In this document: one piece after another, positions 17,379-25,311 of the stretch
Position numbering within the stretch: position 1 is the first letter of the stretch
How the letters are laid out: each line of letters begins with the position of its first letter
NCBI RefSeq assembly: GCF_000831645.3
Contig: NZ_CP012559.1
Coordinates: 1,364,001 to 1,428,000 of the forward strand
Origin: Companilactobacillus heilongjiangensis
GTDB lineage: Bacteria > Bacillota > Bacilli > Lactobacillales > Lactobacillaceae
DNA: 64,000 nucleotides
Direction of reading: 5' to 3'
The notes under the pieces: generated by a model
What the model saw: the letters and a program-made list of their open reading frames with translations, nothing else
Database searches by the model: none
Told to the model about the DNA's origin: nothing
Position numbers and translations under genes: made by a program

Positions 17379-17789
17379 ATGAAAATCGATATCAAACCAG
17401 AAGCAAAAACATACTTAGATAATAAAAACGTTCCTACAGATGCAGTCATCCTTCTTACAACCGACGATGGCTCAAATAAATACTCAAGTCTCGGTGGCAG
17501 CTGTGCTATCGGTGACAAGTTCCAATTAGTAATTCTTAACGAAGCTGATCCAAACTACACCATTAAAGTGGAAAATGATGCCGGCTATAACTTGCTCACT
17601 TCAGAAAACGATGCTGATTTGACAACTAATGGCTTAAACATTTCCGTTTGGCACAATGCCCTAGCTTTGAAAGACAACAGTGGTATTCTCGATGGTGCTT
17701 TGTCAGTTGTTGACTGGAGAAATGTTAAACCAGAAACAGCCGCAGAACGCCGTGAAAAAATGCTTAGTTTAGGCGATAAAATTTGTTAA
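17379..17789 (+). CDS. HesB/IscA-like (Fe-S_biosyn fold) protein, paralogue 2
   Basis: 136 residues, paralogous to the protein at 15214 throughout: LLTTDDGSNKYSSLGGSCAIGDKFQLVIL, then GLNISVWHNAL, then SGILDGALSVVDWRNVKPE and the terminal GDKIC. Cys42 and the C-terminal Cys136 are the only cysteines and match the two in paralogue 1. The ribosome site is AAAGG 9 bases before the ATG. It has its own terminator. The protein likely shares the Fe-S_biosyn beta fold; whether it binds iron, clusters or another metal is open. Confidence 0.7.
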   Translation: MKIDIKPEAKTYLDNKNVPTDAVILLTTDDGSNKYSSLGGSCAIGDKFQLVILNEADPNYTIKVENDAGYNLLTSENDADLTTNGLNISVWHNALALKDNSGILDGALSVVDWRNVKPETAAERREKMLSLGDKIC

Positions 17790-17807
17790 TAAAGTTATTT
17801 GAAAATA

Positions 17808-17854
17808 AATAGAGCCAAGAAATCTTTGTTGGATTTCTTGGCTCTATTTTTGTC
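17808..17854 (+). terminator. Rho-independent terminator of HesB-like paralogue 2
   Basis: AATAGAGCCAAGAAATC pairs perfectly with GATTTCTTGGCTCTATT, followed by T-rich sequence, 20 bases after the stop. Confidence 0.9.
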
Positions 17855-17920
17855 TTGTATTTAAAATATATACTGAATTAAAAGATATTTGAATATTTTC
17901 CGACTTTATAGACGGAATAT

Positions 17921-19171
17921 TTAACTAATAATATAACTACCAGCAACCCACTCATTAGTAGCAACACGATAATATGTCACACCACTAACAACTTTAGTTT
18001 GATCGGTTTGCCATGAAGTATTATTTCCCAAAGCACGGTTAGTAACATCTTTCATAGTTCCATCATCTTGCAAGGCCTTCAACTGAACAAAACTAGCATT
18101 ACTATTCTTAACTTTAATAACGCTCAAATTATTAGTTGAACTGCTTTGACTAGAATTTGAATTGCCACCAGTTAAATAATTGGCTGCCACCCATTCATTG
18201 GTAGCGACACGATAATAAGCTACACCACCAACTGTTTTAGTCTGGTCAGTTTGCCATGAAGAATGATTACTCAAGGCACGACTGCTCAACGTTTGAACAG
18301 TACCACCATCACTACTAATTGAAACTAATGGTACAAAGTTTCCGGAGGCATTGTTGACATTAATAACTGAAGTCCCACTTACCGTTGTTGAGCTTGTTGT
18401 GCTGCTGGAAGAACCAGTTGTGGAAGTTGAACCACTATTAGTTGAACTTGAGCCTGTCGTAGTAGTTGTTGAACCAGTTGTTGATTGATAGCTTGTAAAG
18501 AAACTATCGTACAGTTCAGAAACATCAAAGTTTCCATAACTACCACTAAAGGTAGATGTACTTGACCATTGCCAGCCATGATTTGAAGTATACCAATCTT
18601 GACCAGTAGGATCATATGGATATGATGCAATCCAACCTTGGCTAACATTCATAACGGAACCAACCCAAGACCCCATCGTGTAAATTGTTGAACGGTAACC
18701 ATACTTAGCTACTTCATTCATAAATGCTGCGTTATCTGCATTATTCTGCGATACCGAACTAGCACTCTGCTCAGAACTTTCAACATCAGCTACCAATACT
18801 GACCCTTTAGGTAAGCCATCAGCTTGAGCTGTTCTTGCGGCATAATCAGCTTCAGCAATCGCACCGCTGACAGAACTGTAATGTGCGTAGTGATAGCCAC
18901 TAATATACATCCCCGCAGATTGAGCTGTCGCAATATTATTAGCAGCCGTAACATCTTTAAACGAGGTCCCCTCACTAATCTTCGTTACTACTGCTTTGAC
19001 ACCGTAATTATTGTGCATGTCTTGGAAATTAGCAACAGTCATAGCACCGTTGTAATTCGAAACGTCAACCATATCGCTCCGGGCCGCATCAACAGTTGTA
19101 GCACCAAAGAACACAATCAACAAAGACATGAATGTAGTCAAAGCTACAATAAATCTTCTCTTCAAAACCAT
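17921..19171 (-). CDS. Secreted GH25 lysozyme with two SLAP-like wall-binding repeats
   Basis: 416 residues. A signal peptide covers about residues 1-29 (RRFIVALTTFMSLLIVFFGATTVDA). A GH25 muramidase catalytic domain follows (about 33-225), with MVDVSNYNGAM and VLVADVESSE supplying the expected acidic residues; it cleaves peptidoglycan glycan strands. A Ser/Thr-rich linker (about 230-265) leads to two C-terminal repeats (about 266-335 and 348-416), each ending in YYRVATNEWVAxxY, of the SLAP/DUF5776-like kind. The same repeat ends the giant adhesin at 42158. It is transcribed alone and likely acts at the wall as an autolysin. Confidence 0.9.
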   Translation of the reverse strand: MVLKRRFIVALTTFMSLLIVFFGATTVDAARSDMVDVSNYNGAMTVANFQDMHNNYGVKAVVTKISEGTSFKDVTAANNIATAQSAGMYISGYHYAHYSSVSGAIAEADYAARTAQADGLPKGSVLVADVESSEQSASSVSQNNADNAAFMNEVAKYGYRSTIYTMGSWVGSVMNVSQGWIASYPYDPTGQDWYTSNHGWQWSSTSTFSGSYGNFDVSELYDSFFTSYQSTTGSTTTTTGSSSTNSGSTSTTGSSSSTTSSTTVSGTSVINVNNASGNFVPLVSISSDGGTVQTLSSRALSNHSSWQTDQTKTVGGVAYYRVATNEWVAANYLTGGNSNSSQSSSTNNLSVIKVKNSNASFVQLKALQDDGTMKDVTNRALGNNTSWQTDQTKVVSGVTYYRVATNEWVAGSYIIS

Positions 19172-19328
19172 AAACCTCTTCTCCCTTTTGTTGCCTCGAC
19201 AACATAAAAAAGTATAGGTCTATCTTTAGAAAAATAAGTCAAAGTCACATACCTGTATAAAAATGGTAATGATTCTGTTATTAAAATGTAACTAAATAGT
19301 AAAAATATAATCTAATAATTAACAAAAT

Positions 19329-19371
19329 AAATAAGGAATGAATTCATAATGTCGAATTCATTCCTTATTTT
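19329..19371. terminator. Bidirectional terminator-like hairpin
   Basis: AATAAGGAATGAATTC pairs perfectly with GAATTCATTCCTTATT around an 8-base loop, with T-runs on both strands. On the minus strand it is the first canonical terminator after gap and element R2, so it may end the gap transcript. Confidence 0.75.
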
Positions 19372-19421
19372 GATAACATTTTTTGGTAGTACCTACGGAG
19401 AAAGGAGTATGAGGTCTGTCA

Positions 19422-19499
19422 TTGGATAACTTAGAATATTACCTGTTGCTTCCATTCCCCTTATCCATTTGCTTAATTATTTTGAATTATCTTATCTAA
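19422..19499 (+). CDS. Possible hydrophobic micropeptide (25 aa)
   Basis: TTG start with GAGG 7 bases upstream and AAGGAG slightly further. The product starts MDNLEYYLLLPFPLS and continues ICLIILNYLI, a single hydrophobic segment. No family recognised; size and hydrophobicity are like type I toxins or membrane micropeptides, but there is no positively charged tail and no obvious antisense RNA promoter. It may be chance. Confidence 0.25.
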   Translation: MDNLEYYLLLPFPLSICLIILNYLI

Positions 19500-19555
19500 G
19501 TATAATAGTCAAAAGCCAATATATTCAGACTTATTAGTAGTATACAGATAAACTA

Positions 19556-19734
19556 GTCGGAAGAGCTGAGAAGTATTCACCAGCAGTGGAAGTGGCGTTA
19601 TTGCTTTAGCAATTACACCACCGGGCGAGTTTGGAGACTTGCGCTCTTTGCAAGGCTTCAAACCGAGGTTCGAGACCGATTTTTGGCTCGGACCGGTCCG
19701 CACAGCAGGCGAAATACTTCTCAGCTCTGGAGAC
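19556..19734 (-). repeat. Structured dispersed element R2
   Basis: 179-bp copy in minus orientation. The closing arms are GTCTCCAGAGCTGAGAAGTAT and its partner ATACTTCTCAGCTCTTCCGAC. Relative to R1, two positions change on both arms so that pairing is kept. The P4 hairpin is GTGGTGTAATTGCT...AGCAATAACGCCAC. It begins 13 bases after the gap stop codon, so it lies in the gap 3' untranslated region. Confidence 0.85.
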
Positions 19735-19747
19735 GGCCATCCTTCAA

Positions 19748-20776
19748 TTAATCCAAACTAGCGTACTTTTCAAGTGAACGAATCATTTGAGCTGTAAATC
19801 CTGATTCATTGTCATACCAAGCAACTGTCTTTACAACTTGGCTGGCGCCTGATCCAACAATTTGTGTCTGTGTTGGGTCAAAGATTGAACCATAGCTTGT
19901 CCCGATTACATCAGATGAAACAATCTCATCATCATTAAATCCGAATGACTCTGAATTATCAGTATACTTCTTTACAGCTGCGTTCACTTCATCAACTGTT
20001 ACTTCTTTATCAAGAGTCGTTACCAATTCAGTAACTGATCCTGAGATTACGGGAACACGTTGAGCATGTCCATCCAACTTACCTTGTAAATCAGGAATAA
20101 CCAATCCCAAAGCTTTAGCAGCACCTGTTGAATGAGGAATAATGTTTTGAGCAGCAGCACGAGCGGCACGAACATTTCCGTTACGTTCTGGGCCATCTTG
20201 TAGCATTTGAGTAGCTGTATAAGCGTGAATAGTTGTCATGGAACCAGCCTTGATACCAAATTCCCTATTCACAGCGTTAGCCAAAAGTGCGATACAGTTA
20301 GTTGTACATGAACCAACTGAAGCAATCCGAACATCGTTTGTCAAAATATCTTCATTAACACCATAAACTACAGTTGGCATTTGGCCAGATGGAGCTGAAA
20401 TCAAAACTCGTTTGGCACCAGCGTCAAGGTGAGCTTGAGCTTTTTCAGTTGATGTATAGAAACCAGTACATTCAAGAACAATATCAACGCCGTCATTGCC
20501 GACCCATTTCAAATCTTGGGCATTTCTTTCAGCATATACAGGAATTCTTTGACCATCAACGACAATTGCGTCATCTTCATTAGTGATTGAATCAATCTTA
20601 AAGTTACCATGACCAGTGTCGTATTTTAACAAGTGAGCCAACATATGTGGTGATGTCAAATCGTTGATAGCAACGACCTCAAGATCTGTCTTACCTTGAT
20701 CACGCAAAGTTGCAATTCTTCTAAATGCTAAACGTCCGATTCTACCAAATCCATTAATACCAATTTTTGTTGTCAT
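19748..20776 (-). CDS. gap: Glyceraldehyde-3-phosphate dehydrogenase
   Basis: 342-residue glycolytic enzyme that oxidises glyceraldehyde-3-phosphate with NAD and phosphate. The Rossmann motif INGFGRIGR is at residues 7-15, Asp39 in VVAINDL indicates NAD preference, and the catalytic Cys157 lies in GSCTTNC with His184 in TIHAYT. The sequence before the Cys is SVGS where most GapA proteins have SNAS. The ribosome site is AGGAGG. No cggR, pgk or tpi is next to it; instead a LysR gene is divergent. It could be a second gap copy or the main one relocated. Confidence 0.93.
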   Translation of the reverse strand: MTTKIGINGFGRIGRLAFRRIATLRDQGKTDLEVVAINDLTSPHMLAHLLKYDTGHGNFKIDSITNEDDAIVVDGQRIPVYAERNAQDLKWVGNDGVDIVLECTGFYTSTEKAQAHLDAGAKRVLISAPSGQMPTVVYGVNEDILTNDVRIASVGSCTTNCIALLANAVNREFGIKAGSMTTIHAYTATQMLQDGPERNGNVRAARAAAQNIIPHSTGAAKALGLVIPDLQGKLDGHAQRVPVISGSVTELVTTLDKEVTVDEVNAAVKKYTDNSESFGFNDDEIVSSDVIGTSYGSIFDPTQTQIVGSGASQVVKTVAWYDNESGFTAQMIRSLEKYASLD

Positions 20777-20902
20777 AATATTTCCTCCTGTGATTTCTTC
20801 TTTCTCTTAACTTACAAACACAGTATAAGGTCAACTTGGTATATAATAAACTATGAGAAAACGAATGCTACCATATCAAATAATGATATCAGGAGAAAAA
20901 TT

Positions 20903-21778
20903 ATGAATATTGACACTTTTAAGATGATTATCGCCATCGTTCAAACCGGCAGTATCTCTGGTGCAGCACAACAACTGGGTTACGCTCAATCAAATATTTC
21001 AGCTCGGGTCCATCAATTAGAAACCGACTTAAGAACAACCATCTTTTATCGAACTAACCGTGGCGTTATTTTGACTGACGCAGGTAAAGAGTTTTACAAA
21101 CGTGCCAGCAGTATCGTTGACATGACAGAGGACACTATCAACCAGATGAAACACCCTACGAAAGTCGAAGGTCACTTACGCATCGGGACATTACAGTCAG
21201 CTTCAGCCACTTTCTTACCACCAATTTTGACTGAATATTATCGTAAATTTCCCAAAGTTCGCCTAGCCATTGAAACAGGCAATCCTTCGAATAACGTCCA
21301 ACAAGTGCTCGATTATGAAATAGACGGCGCTGTAGTGGGTGAAAATATCGACAAAAAGGAACTCATTTCAATCCCATTGGTTACTGAAGAACTTTGCCTA
21401 ATATCAGCCAGTCCCGAAACACCCGATTTAAAAACGGCTTCATTTCTAGTCTTTACCACTGGTTGCATTTATCGAAAAACTACTGAAGATTGGTTACACT
21501 CACAAAACATTAATCTTCATCATCCCATCGAATTCAACTATCTAGACGCCATTATGGCAAGCGTTTGTGCCGGACTTGGTATCAGCATCGTTCCCAAGAA
21601 AATTGCTCAATCATACGTTGATCGAAATCTACTATATATGACAGAATTGCCAGAAGAATTCTCAACAGTTCAGTTAGACTTCATTTATCGAAAAGACCAT
21701 TTTGTTAATCGTCCATTTGAAGAGTTTATCAAAATGTTAAAAGAATTTGCAGATAGTCAAGAGCCTGTTTTGGAGTAG
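20903..21778 (+). CDS. LysR family transcriptional regulator
   Basis: 291 residues with an N-terminal winged HTH (MIIAIVQTGSISGAAQQLGYAQSNISARVHQLE), where the recognition helix has SNISARV in place of the commoner PxLSRQI, and a C-terminal effector domain (LRIGTLQSASATFLPP, GAVVGENIDKKEL, GLGISIVPKKIA). The ribosome site is AGGAG 8 bases before ATG. It is divergent from gap with only 126 bases between the starts, so control of gap or autoregulation is plausible. Its effector is unknown. Confidence 0.9.
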   Translation: MNIDTFKMIIAIVQTGSISGAAQQLGYAQSNISARVHQLETDLRTTIFYRTNRGVILTDAGKEFYKRASSIVDMTEDTINQMKHPTKVEGHLRIGTLQSASATFLPPILTEYYRKFPKVRLAIETGNPSNNVQQVLDYEIDGAVVGENIDKKELISIPLVTEELCLISASPETPDLKTASFLVFTTGCIYRKTTEDWLHSQNINLHHPIEFNYLDAIMASVCAGLGISIVPKKIAQSYVDRNLLYMTELPEEFSTVQLDFIYRKDHFVNRPFEEFIKMLKEFADSQEPVLE

Positions 21779-21810
21779 CTTTTAAAAAATATTTTAATAC
21801 ATAACCAACC

Positions 21811-21842
21811 AAATCAATCGCATTTTTGTGATTGATTTTTTG
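21811..21842 (+). terminator. Rho-independent terminator of the LysR gene
   Basis: AAATCAATC pairs with GATTGATTT around a 10-base loop, followed by TTTT. Confidence 0.8.
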
Positions 21843-21875
21843 TTTTGAAAACAGCCTATTTCAAAACAATACAAT

Positions 21876-22050
21876 ATCCGGAGGTTGTCAGGGATATAGT
21901 CTGCTATGGAGGTGGCGTTAATGCTTTAGTATTTACACCACGGGGCGAGCTTGGAGACTTACCGAACTGTGGTAAGGCTTCAAGTCGAGGTGCGAGACCT
22001 TGGCTCGTACCGGTCCCCATAGCAGAACTATATTCCTGACAACCGGAGGT
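21876..22050 (-). repeat. Structured dispersed element R3
   Basis: 175-bp copy in minus orientation. The closing helix sequence is completely different from R1/R2 (left arm ACCTCCGGTTGTCAGG, right arm CCTGACAACCTCCGGAT) but pairing and the TCC/TCC internal loop persist. P3 is CTTGAAGCCTTACC...GGTAAGTCTCCAAG and P4 is GTGGTGTAAATACT...AGCATTAACGCCAC. It lies between a LysR gene and the DUF915 gene. Confidence 0.85.
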
Positions 22051-22163
22051 AGAATACAATCAATATTTTTACAAATTTTCGAGTCTTTTTTCCAAAAAAA
22101 AAATTAATTTAACGTTATAATCAACTTGGCATTCTAATACTTACCCAAAGAAGGTAGCATTTT

Positions 22164-23024
22164 ATGCGTAGGGATAATAGACGTAATAAAACTCGGAAAT
22201 ATCCAATTATCATTATTATAGCTTTACTTTTATTAGGAACTTTTTCATTATTATGGACCAAAAAGAATGCGGCCAATGCCTCAAATAATTCTGATACAAC
22301 GTTGACACCGATAATTATGATTCCCGGTAGTGGTGCTGATAACAGTGCTCTTGACGGTTTAATTGCGACTGTAGACCAGCGGTACAAGGAAAATCACAGT
22401 GTACTAAAAGTTACCGTGAATACTGATAATTCCTTGACTTATACTGGACATATTCAACCTAAAGACAAACATCCATACATCGTCGTTGGCTTCGAAAATA
22501 GTCAAGATGGCTTTGAGAATATTAAGAAGCAGGCCAAGTGGTTTAATATTGCATTCCGGGATTTGCAAAGAAAGTACCACTTCCACACCTTCAATGCTTT
22601 CGGTCACTCTAATGGTAGCTTGATTTGGACATATTTCCTTGAAGATGACTTCAAACAGACTAATACTAAAATCAAACATTTTATGACAATCGGAGCACCG
22701 TTCAATCTTGAAGAAACTAATTCTGACGATCATACAGAAATGCTCGACCAACTCATTGATGGCAGAAAGAATCTACCTAAGAATCTGAGCTATTACTCAG
22801 TTGCTGGAACTAAGCAGTACGCAAATGATGGAATCGTGCCATTGAGCAGCGTGGACTCTGGTAAATATATCTATCAGGATCAGATCAAACACTACATGTT
22901 TATTACGCTCACAGGCACCAATGCTGAGCATTCTGATATGTTGACAAATGCGCAATTTATCACCCTATTCCACCAATTTATTAGTAAAGTACCAGCCAAA
23001 GCCACTAATCAAACAAAAAAGTAA
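22164..23024 (+). CDS. DUF915 alpha/beta hydrolase, membrane-anchored
   Basis: 286 residues. After a basic stretch (MRRDNRRNKTRK), one hydrophobic segment (PIIIIIALLLLGTFSLLW) anchors or exports the protein. The rest is an alpha/beta hydrolase of the lactobacillal DUF915 cell-surface group: oxyanion strand IIMIPGSGADNSA, nucleophile elbow FGHSNGSLIW and a late His in the NAEHSDM block. The substrate is unknown; an esterase or acyltransferase activity is possible. The ribosome site is GAAGG. A terminator follows. Confidence 0.85.
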   Translation: MRRDNRRNKTRKYPIIIIIALLLLGTFSLLWTKKNAANASNNSDTTLTPIIMIPGSGADNSALDGLIATVDQRYKENHSVLKVTVNTDNSLTYTGHIQPKDKHPYIVVGFENSQDGFENIKKQAKWFNIAFRDLQRKYHFHTFNAFGHSNGSLIWTYFLEDDFKQTNTKIKHFMTIGAPFNLEETNSDDHTEMLDQLIDGRKNLPKNLSYYSVAGTKQYANDGIVPLSSVDSGKYIYQDQIKHYMFITLTGTNAEHSDMLTNAQFITLFHQFISKVPAKATNQTKK

Positions 23025-23030
23025 ATTGAT

Positions 23031-23077
23031 ATTAAAAAGCTGAAATAATCCTTAATCTGGATTACTTCAGCTTTTCT
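23031..23077 (+). terminator. Rho-independent terminator
   Basis: AAAAAGCTGAAATAATCC pairs with GGATTACTTCAGCTTTT with one mismatch; T-rich on the plus strand. It follows the DUF915 gene. Confidence 0.85.
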
Positions 23078-23140
23078 TATATTAACTAAAATATTTCATT
23101 TAATTTTCTATCAACTAACCTACTACCGAAGACGGAAACC

Positions 23141-23950
23141 CTAGAACTCTTCCTTAAAGAAGTGCTCCAAAAATCTGGATAGTCCATCGTTATCGTTGGT
23201 ATTAGTTTCAAAGTTAGCTTGTTCTTTCACGGCGGGCAGTGCATTGCCCATCGCAACGGAATACTTAGCCTCTTTCATCATACCAACGTCGTTCATTCCA
23301 TCACCGAAAACAAAAGTATGATCGGCATCAATATGTTGTTCTAACTGGATTCTCTTAACAGCTGTTCCTTTATCAATCTTCAAAGGAATCATCTCAATAT
23401 TATCAACTCCGGAAGATGACAAGTGCAACAACTTACTTGCAGCTAATTCGTCACGAACTTTATCTAACTCTGCCATATTTCCACGACTCAAAATAACTCC
23501 GTTAGTGATTTCAGACTCAACTTCTTTCAACTCATCCAAACTTTCAATCTCCTTATAACCGAAGGCATTGTCAAAGTTACCAGCATTCTGAGCAATAAAG
23601 TGTGGAATTTTTTCCGTGAAATAAGCTTTCTTAGACGTGAATAACATCATTGGCAACTTATCAACTTGCGTGACTTGATAAGCTAATTCAACTGCCTTGC
23701 TTCCTAAATGAGTAATCTCTTGACCAGCTGGACCGTCGAAAACTGCCCCATTTGAAGTAATCATGTGCACATTAGGATTCAAACGGCCTTGAGTAATTTT
23801 TGCCAATTCATACATACGACCTGTGGCGATATAAAACATTACGTCATGTTTCTGCAAACGTTCAATTGTACTCTTAGTCCGAACAGAGATATGTTTGTGA
23901 TCAGCTAAAAGTGTTCCATCGAGATCCATAAAAACTAAATATTTTGGCAT
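23141..23950 (-). CDS. Cof-type HAD-IIB phosphatase
   Basis: 269-residue cytosolic HAD phosphatase. Motif I is FMDLDGTLL (Asp9/Asp11), motif II is YIATGR, and motif III is the DKGTAVKRI Lys region with VFGDGMNDVGMM. The C-terminal MGNALPAVKEQAN segment is family-typical. The ATG at 23950 is chosen because GAGG lies 9 bases upstream; the earlier ATG at 23959 abuts GAGG directly. It probably dephosphorylates a small sugar phosphate or flavin intermediate; the exact substrate is unknown. Confidence 0.88.
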   Translation of the reverse strand: MPKYLVFMDLDGTLLADHKHISVRTKSTIERLQKHDVMFYIATGRMYELAKITQGRLNPNVHMITSNGAVFDGPAGQEITHLGSKAVELAYQVTQVDKLPMMLFTSKKAYFTEKIPHFIAQNAGNFDNAFGYKEIESLDELKEVESEITNGVILSRGNMAELDKVRDELAASKLLHLSSSGVDNIEMIPLKIDKGTAVKRIQLEQHIDADHTFVFGDGMNDVGMMKEAKYSVAMGNALPAVKEQANFETNTNDNDGLSRFLEHFFKEEF

Positions 23951-24092
23951 TGCTATCATCCTCGTATTAATAAAATAATTATCTCCTCTATTGTAGCAAA
24001 TTATTGAAACCGTTTACTGTTTTCAGGCCAATTAATTGTATAAGTACGATATACTTACCATATAAGCAAATTAATAAAGGATCTAAAACATT

Positions 24093-24503
24093 ATGGTTGA
24101 TATTATGACTAAACTTGATGCGACCGACTGTTTTGATTATTTTGTTAACAACTTTGATTTACTATATAAAAACGAGTCAACTTATCGCAATAATCCCACG
24201 CTTGACCCCGAAATAACTAATCGTGACATGTACACAAATATGTTGAACCACTTTGGCAACTCCGTTCTTAACCAACCAGAGTTTGACCAATTTGAAGTTC
24301 GATTCACTCGAGGTGATGAAACTCTAGAAAACTTCATCATCGCAACGTTTATTGACCCTACTGATGCCTCAGAAGTATCAATAGAAATCAATCGTAACGA
24401 TACACCAGAATATATTGAACAAACATTCCGACAAGGTCGACAGACTCTCAAGACTACTTATGCTTCAGAAGTATTCGAAATCAAAAATACTAATCATCAG
24501 TGA
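24093..24503 (+). CDS. Hypothetical acidic protein
   Basis: 136 residues, soluble and acidic, starting MVDIMTKLDATDCFDYFVNNF. The central part alternates strands (FEVRFTRGDETLENFIIATF, SEVSIEINRNDTPEYI) with helices and has no signal peptide or membrane segment. I recognise no family. The ribosome site is AAAGGA 11-12 bases before the ATG. The gene ends only 28 bases before element R4. Confidence 0.6.
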   Translation: MVDIMTKLDATDCFDYFVNNFDLLYKNESTYRNNPTLDPEITNRDMYTNMLNHFGNSVLNQPEFDQFEVRFTRGDETLENFIIATFIDPTDASEVSIEINRNDTPEYIEQTFRQGRQTLKTTYASEVFEIKNTNHQ

Positions 24504-24531
24504 TAACTATTACGTGTGGTTCAAATATGCC

Positions 24532-24721
24532 GTCTCCAGAGCTGGGAAATATTCACAAGCTGTGCGGAACGGCCCGAGCCAAAGAACGGTCTCGAACCTC
24601 GGTTTGAAGCCTTGACACAGTTCGTCAAGTCTCCAAACACGTCCGGTGGTATAAATACGGAAGGTTCCTTCCGTACTTATACCACTACCACGGCACACAA
24701 ATATTTCCCAGCTCTTCCGAC
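24532..24721 (+). repeat. Structured dispersed element R4
   Basis: 190-bp copy nearly identical to R1, including the closing arms and P3. The P4 arm differs slightly (TAAATACGGAAGG against CCTTCCGTACTTA). The shared sequence continues into the right flank (AAACAATTTTAGACTA, GAAATATTTGTA), so R1 and R4 come from a recent duplication of a longer unit of about 290-300 bp. It lies between convergent genes. Confidence 0.85.
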
Positions 24722-24817
24722 TAATTAATCGTTATTATTTAAACAATTTTAGACTACGAAATATTTGTAGCGAATTCTCAACTGGTCCAATTCATAACCA
24801 CTATTACTTTTAAATAC

Positions 24818-24912
24818 ACAACAAACCCAAATAAGGGCCTACAATCTGATTTTAGATTGTAGGCCCTTATTGTTCTTAATTCTCAAAAGTTGACCATTTT
24901 TCGTCAACATTC
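24818..24912. repeat. Dispersed hairpin element, copy H4 (right part)
   Basis: The core hairpin (24830-24871) pairs AATAAGGGCCTACAATCT with AGATTGTAGGCCCTTATT. It is followed by TCAAAAGTTGACCATTTTTCGTCA, which matches the right flank of copies H1 and H2. It abuts the stop codon of the VOC gene on the minus strand and likely terminates the pgmB-galM end of the maltose region. Confidence 0.7.
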
Positions 24913-24915
24913 TTT

Positions 24916-25299
24916 TTAAACTGTTAATTCAATTTGATTGCCTTCAGGATCACAAACAACACTTTCATAATAGCCATCGCCAGTAGTTCTAGGACCACTG
25001 AGATGTTTGTAACCAGCAGCTGTAATCTTTTCGGATAATTCATCGACTTTTTCCTTTGAACCGAGTGACATGGCAAGGTGCATGTATCCCAATGGATAGC
25101 CTTGTTCATGATGTTTGTTCAAATCGTCTCGAGTGCAGACTTCCAATCTAGCACCATCTGGAAACGTTAGAAAACGTGATGAGAAAGTTGTAACTGGATT
25201 ATGATACTTTTCAGAAGACTTAGCTTCAAAAAATGTTTTGTAAAATTCAACCGTTCTCTCAAGGTCTCTCACAAATAGACCAACGTGTTCAATTTTCAT
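24916..25299 (-). CDS. VOC family (glyoxalase/dioxygenase-like) protein
   Basis: 127-residue protein with the betaalphabetabetabeta repeat of the vicinal oxygen chelate fold: IEHVGLFVRDLERTVEFYKTFF, LTFPDGARLEVC, YMHLAMSLGS and VVCDPEGNQIELTV. His5, the Glu of RLEVC, His of YMHLAM and Glu of QIELTV are the expected metal ligands. It is probably a lyase or isomerase of unknown substrate. It lies 12 bases downstream of galM and is likely the last gene of that unit. Confidence 0.8.
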   Translation of the reverse strand: MKIEHVGLFVRDLERTVEFYKTFFEAKSSEKYHNPVTTFSSRFLTFPDGARLEVCTRDDLNKHHEQGYPLGYMHLAMSLGSKEKVDELSEKITAAGYKHLSGPRTTGDGYYESVVCDPEGNQIELTV

Positions 25300-25311
25300 A
25301 CAAAAACCCCT

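Larger units (their letters stand above)
19172..19555. other. Gene-poor stretch with hairpin and a possible micro-ORF
   Basis: Between the lysozyme start and element R2. It holds the lysozyme promoter region, a 16-bp perfect hairpin (19329-19371), and a 25-codon TTG ORF at 19422-19499 with GAGG 7 bases upstream. Nothing else could be supported. Confidence 0.5.

Noticed and set aside
17225-17518. 97-codon minus-strand ORF
   Set aside because: It is antisense to the well-supported HesB-like gene at 17379 and its upstream region, without a ribosome site.
21845-22039. 64-codon plus-strand ORF
   Set aside because: It reads through element R3 and has no ribosome site; the apparent conservation with other copies reflects the repeat.
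24415-24728. Overlapping ORFs of 62-70 codons on both strands
   Set aside because: They are translations of structured element R4 and of the end of the gene at 24093.
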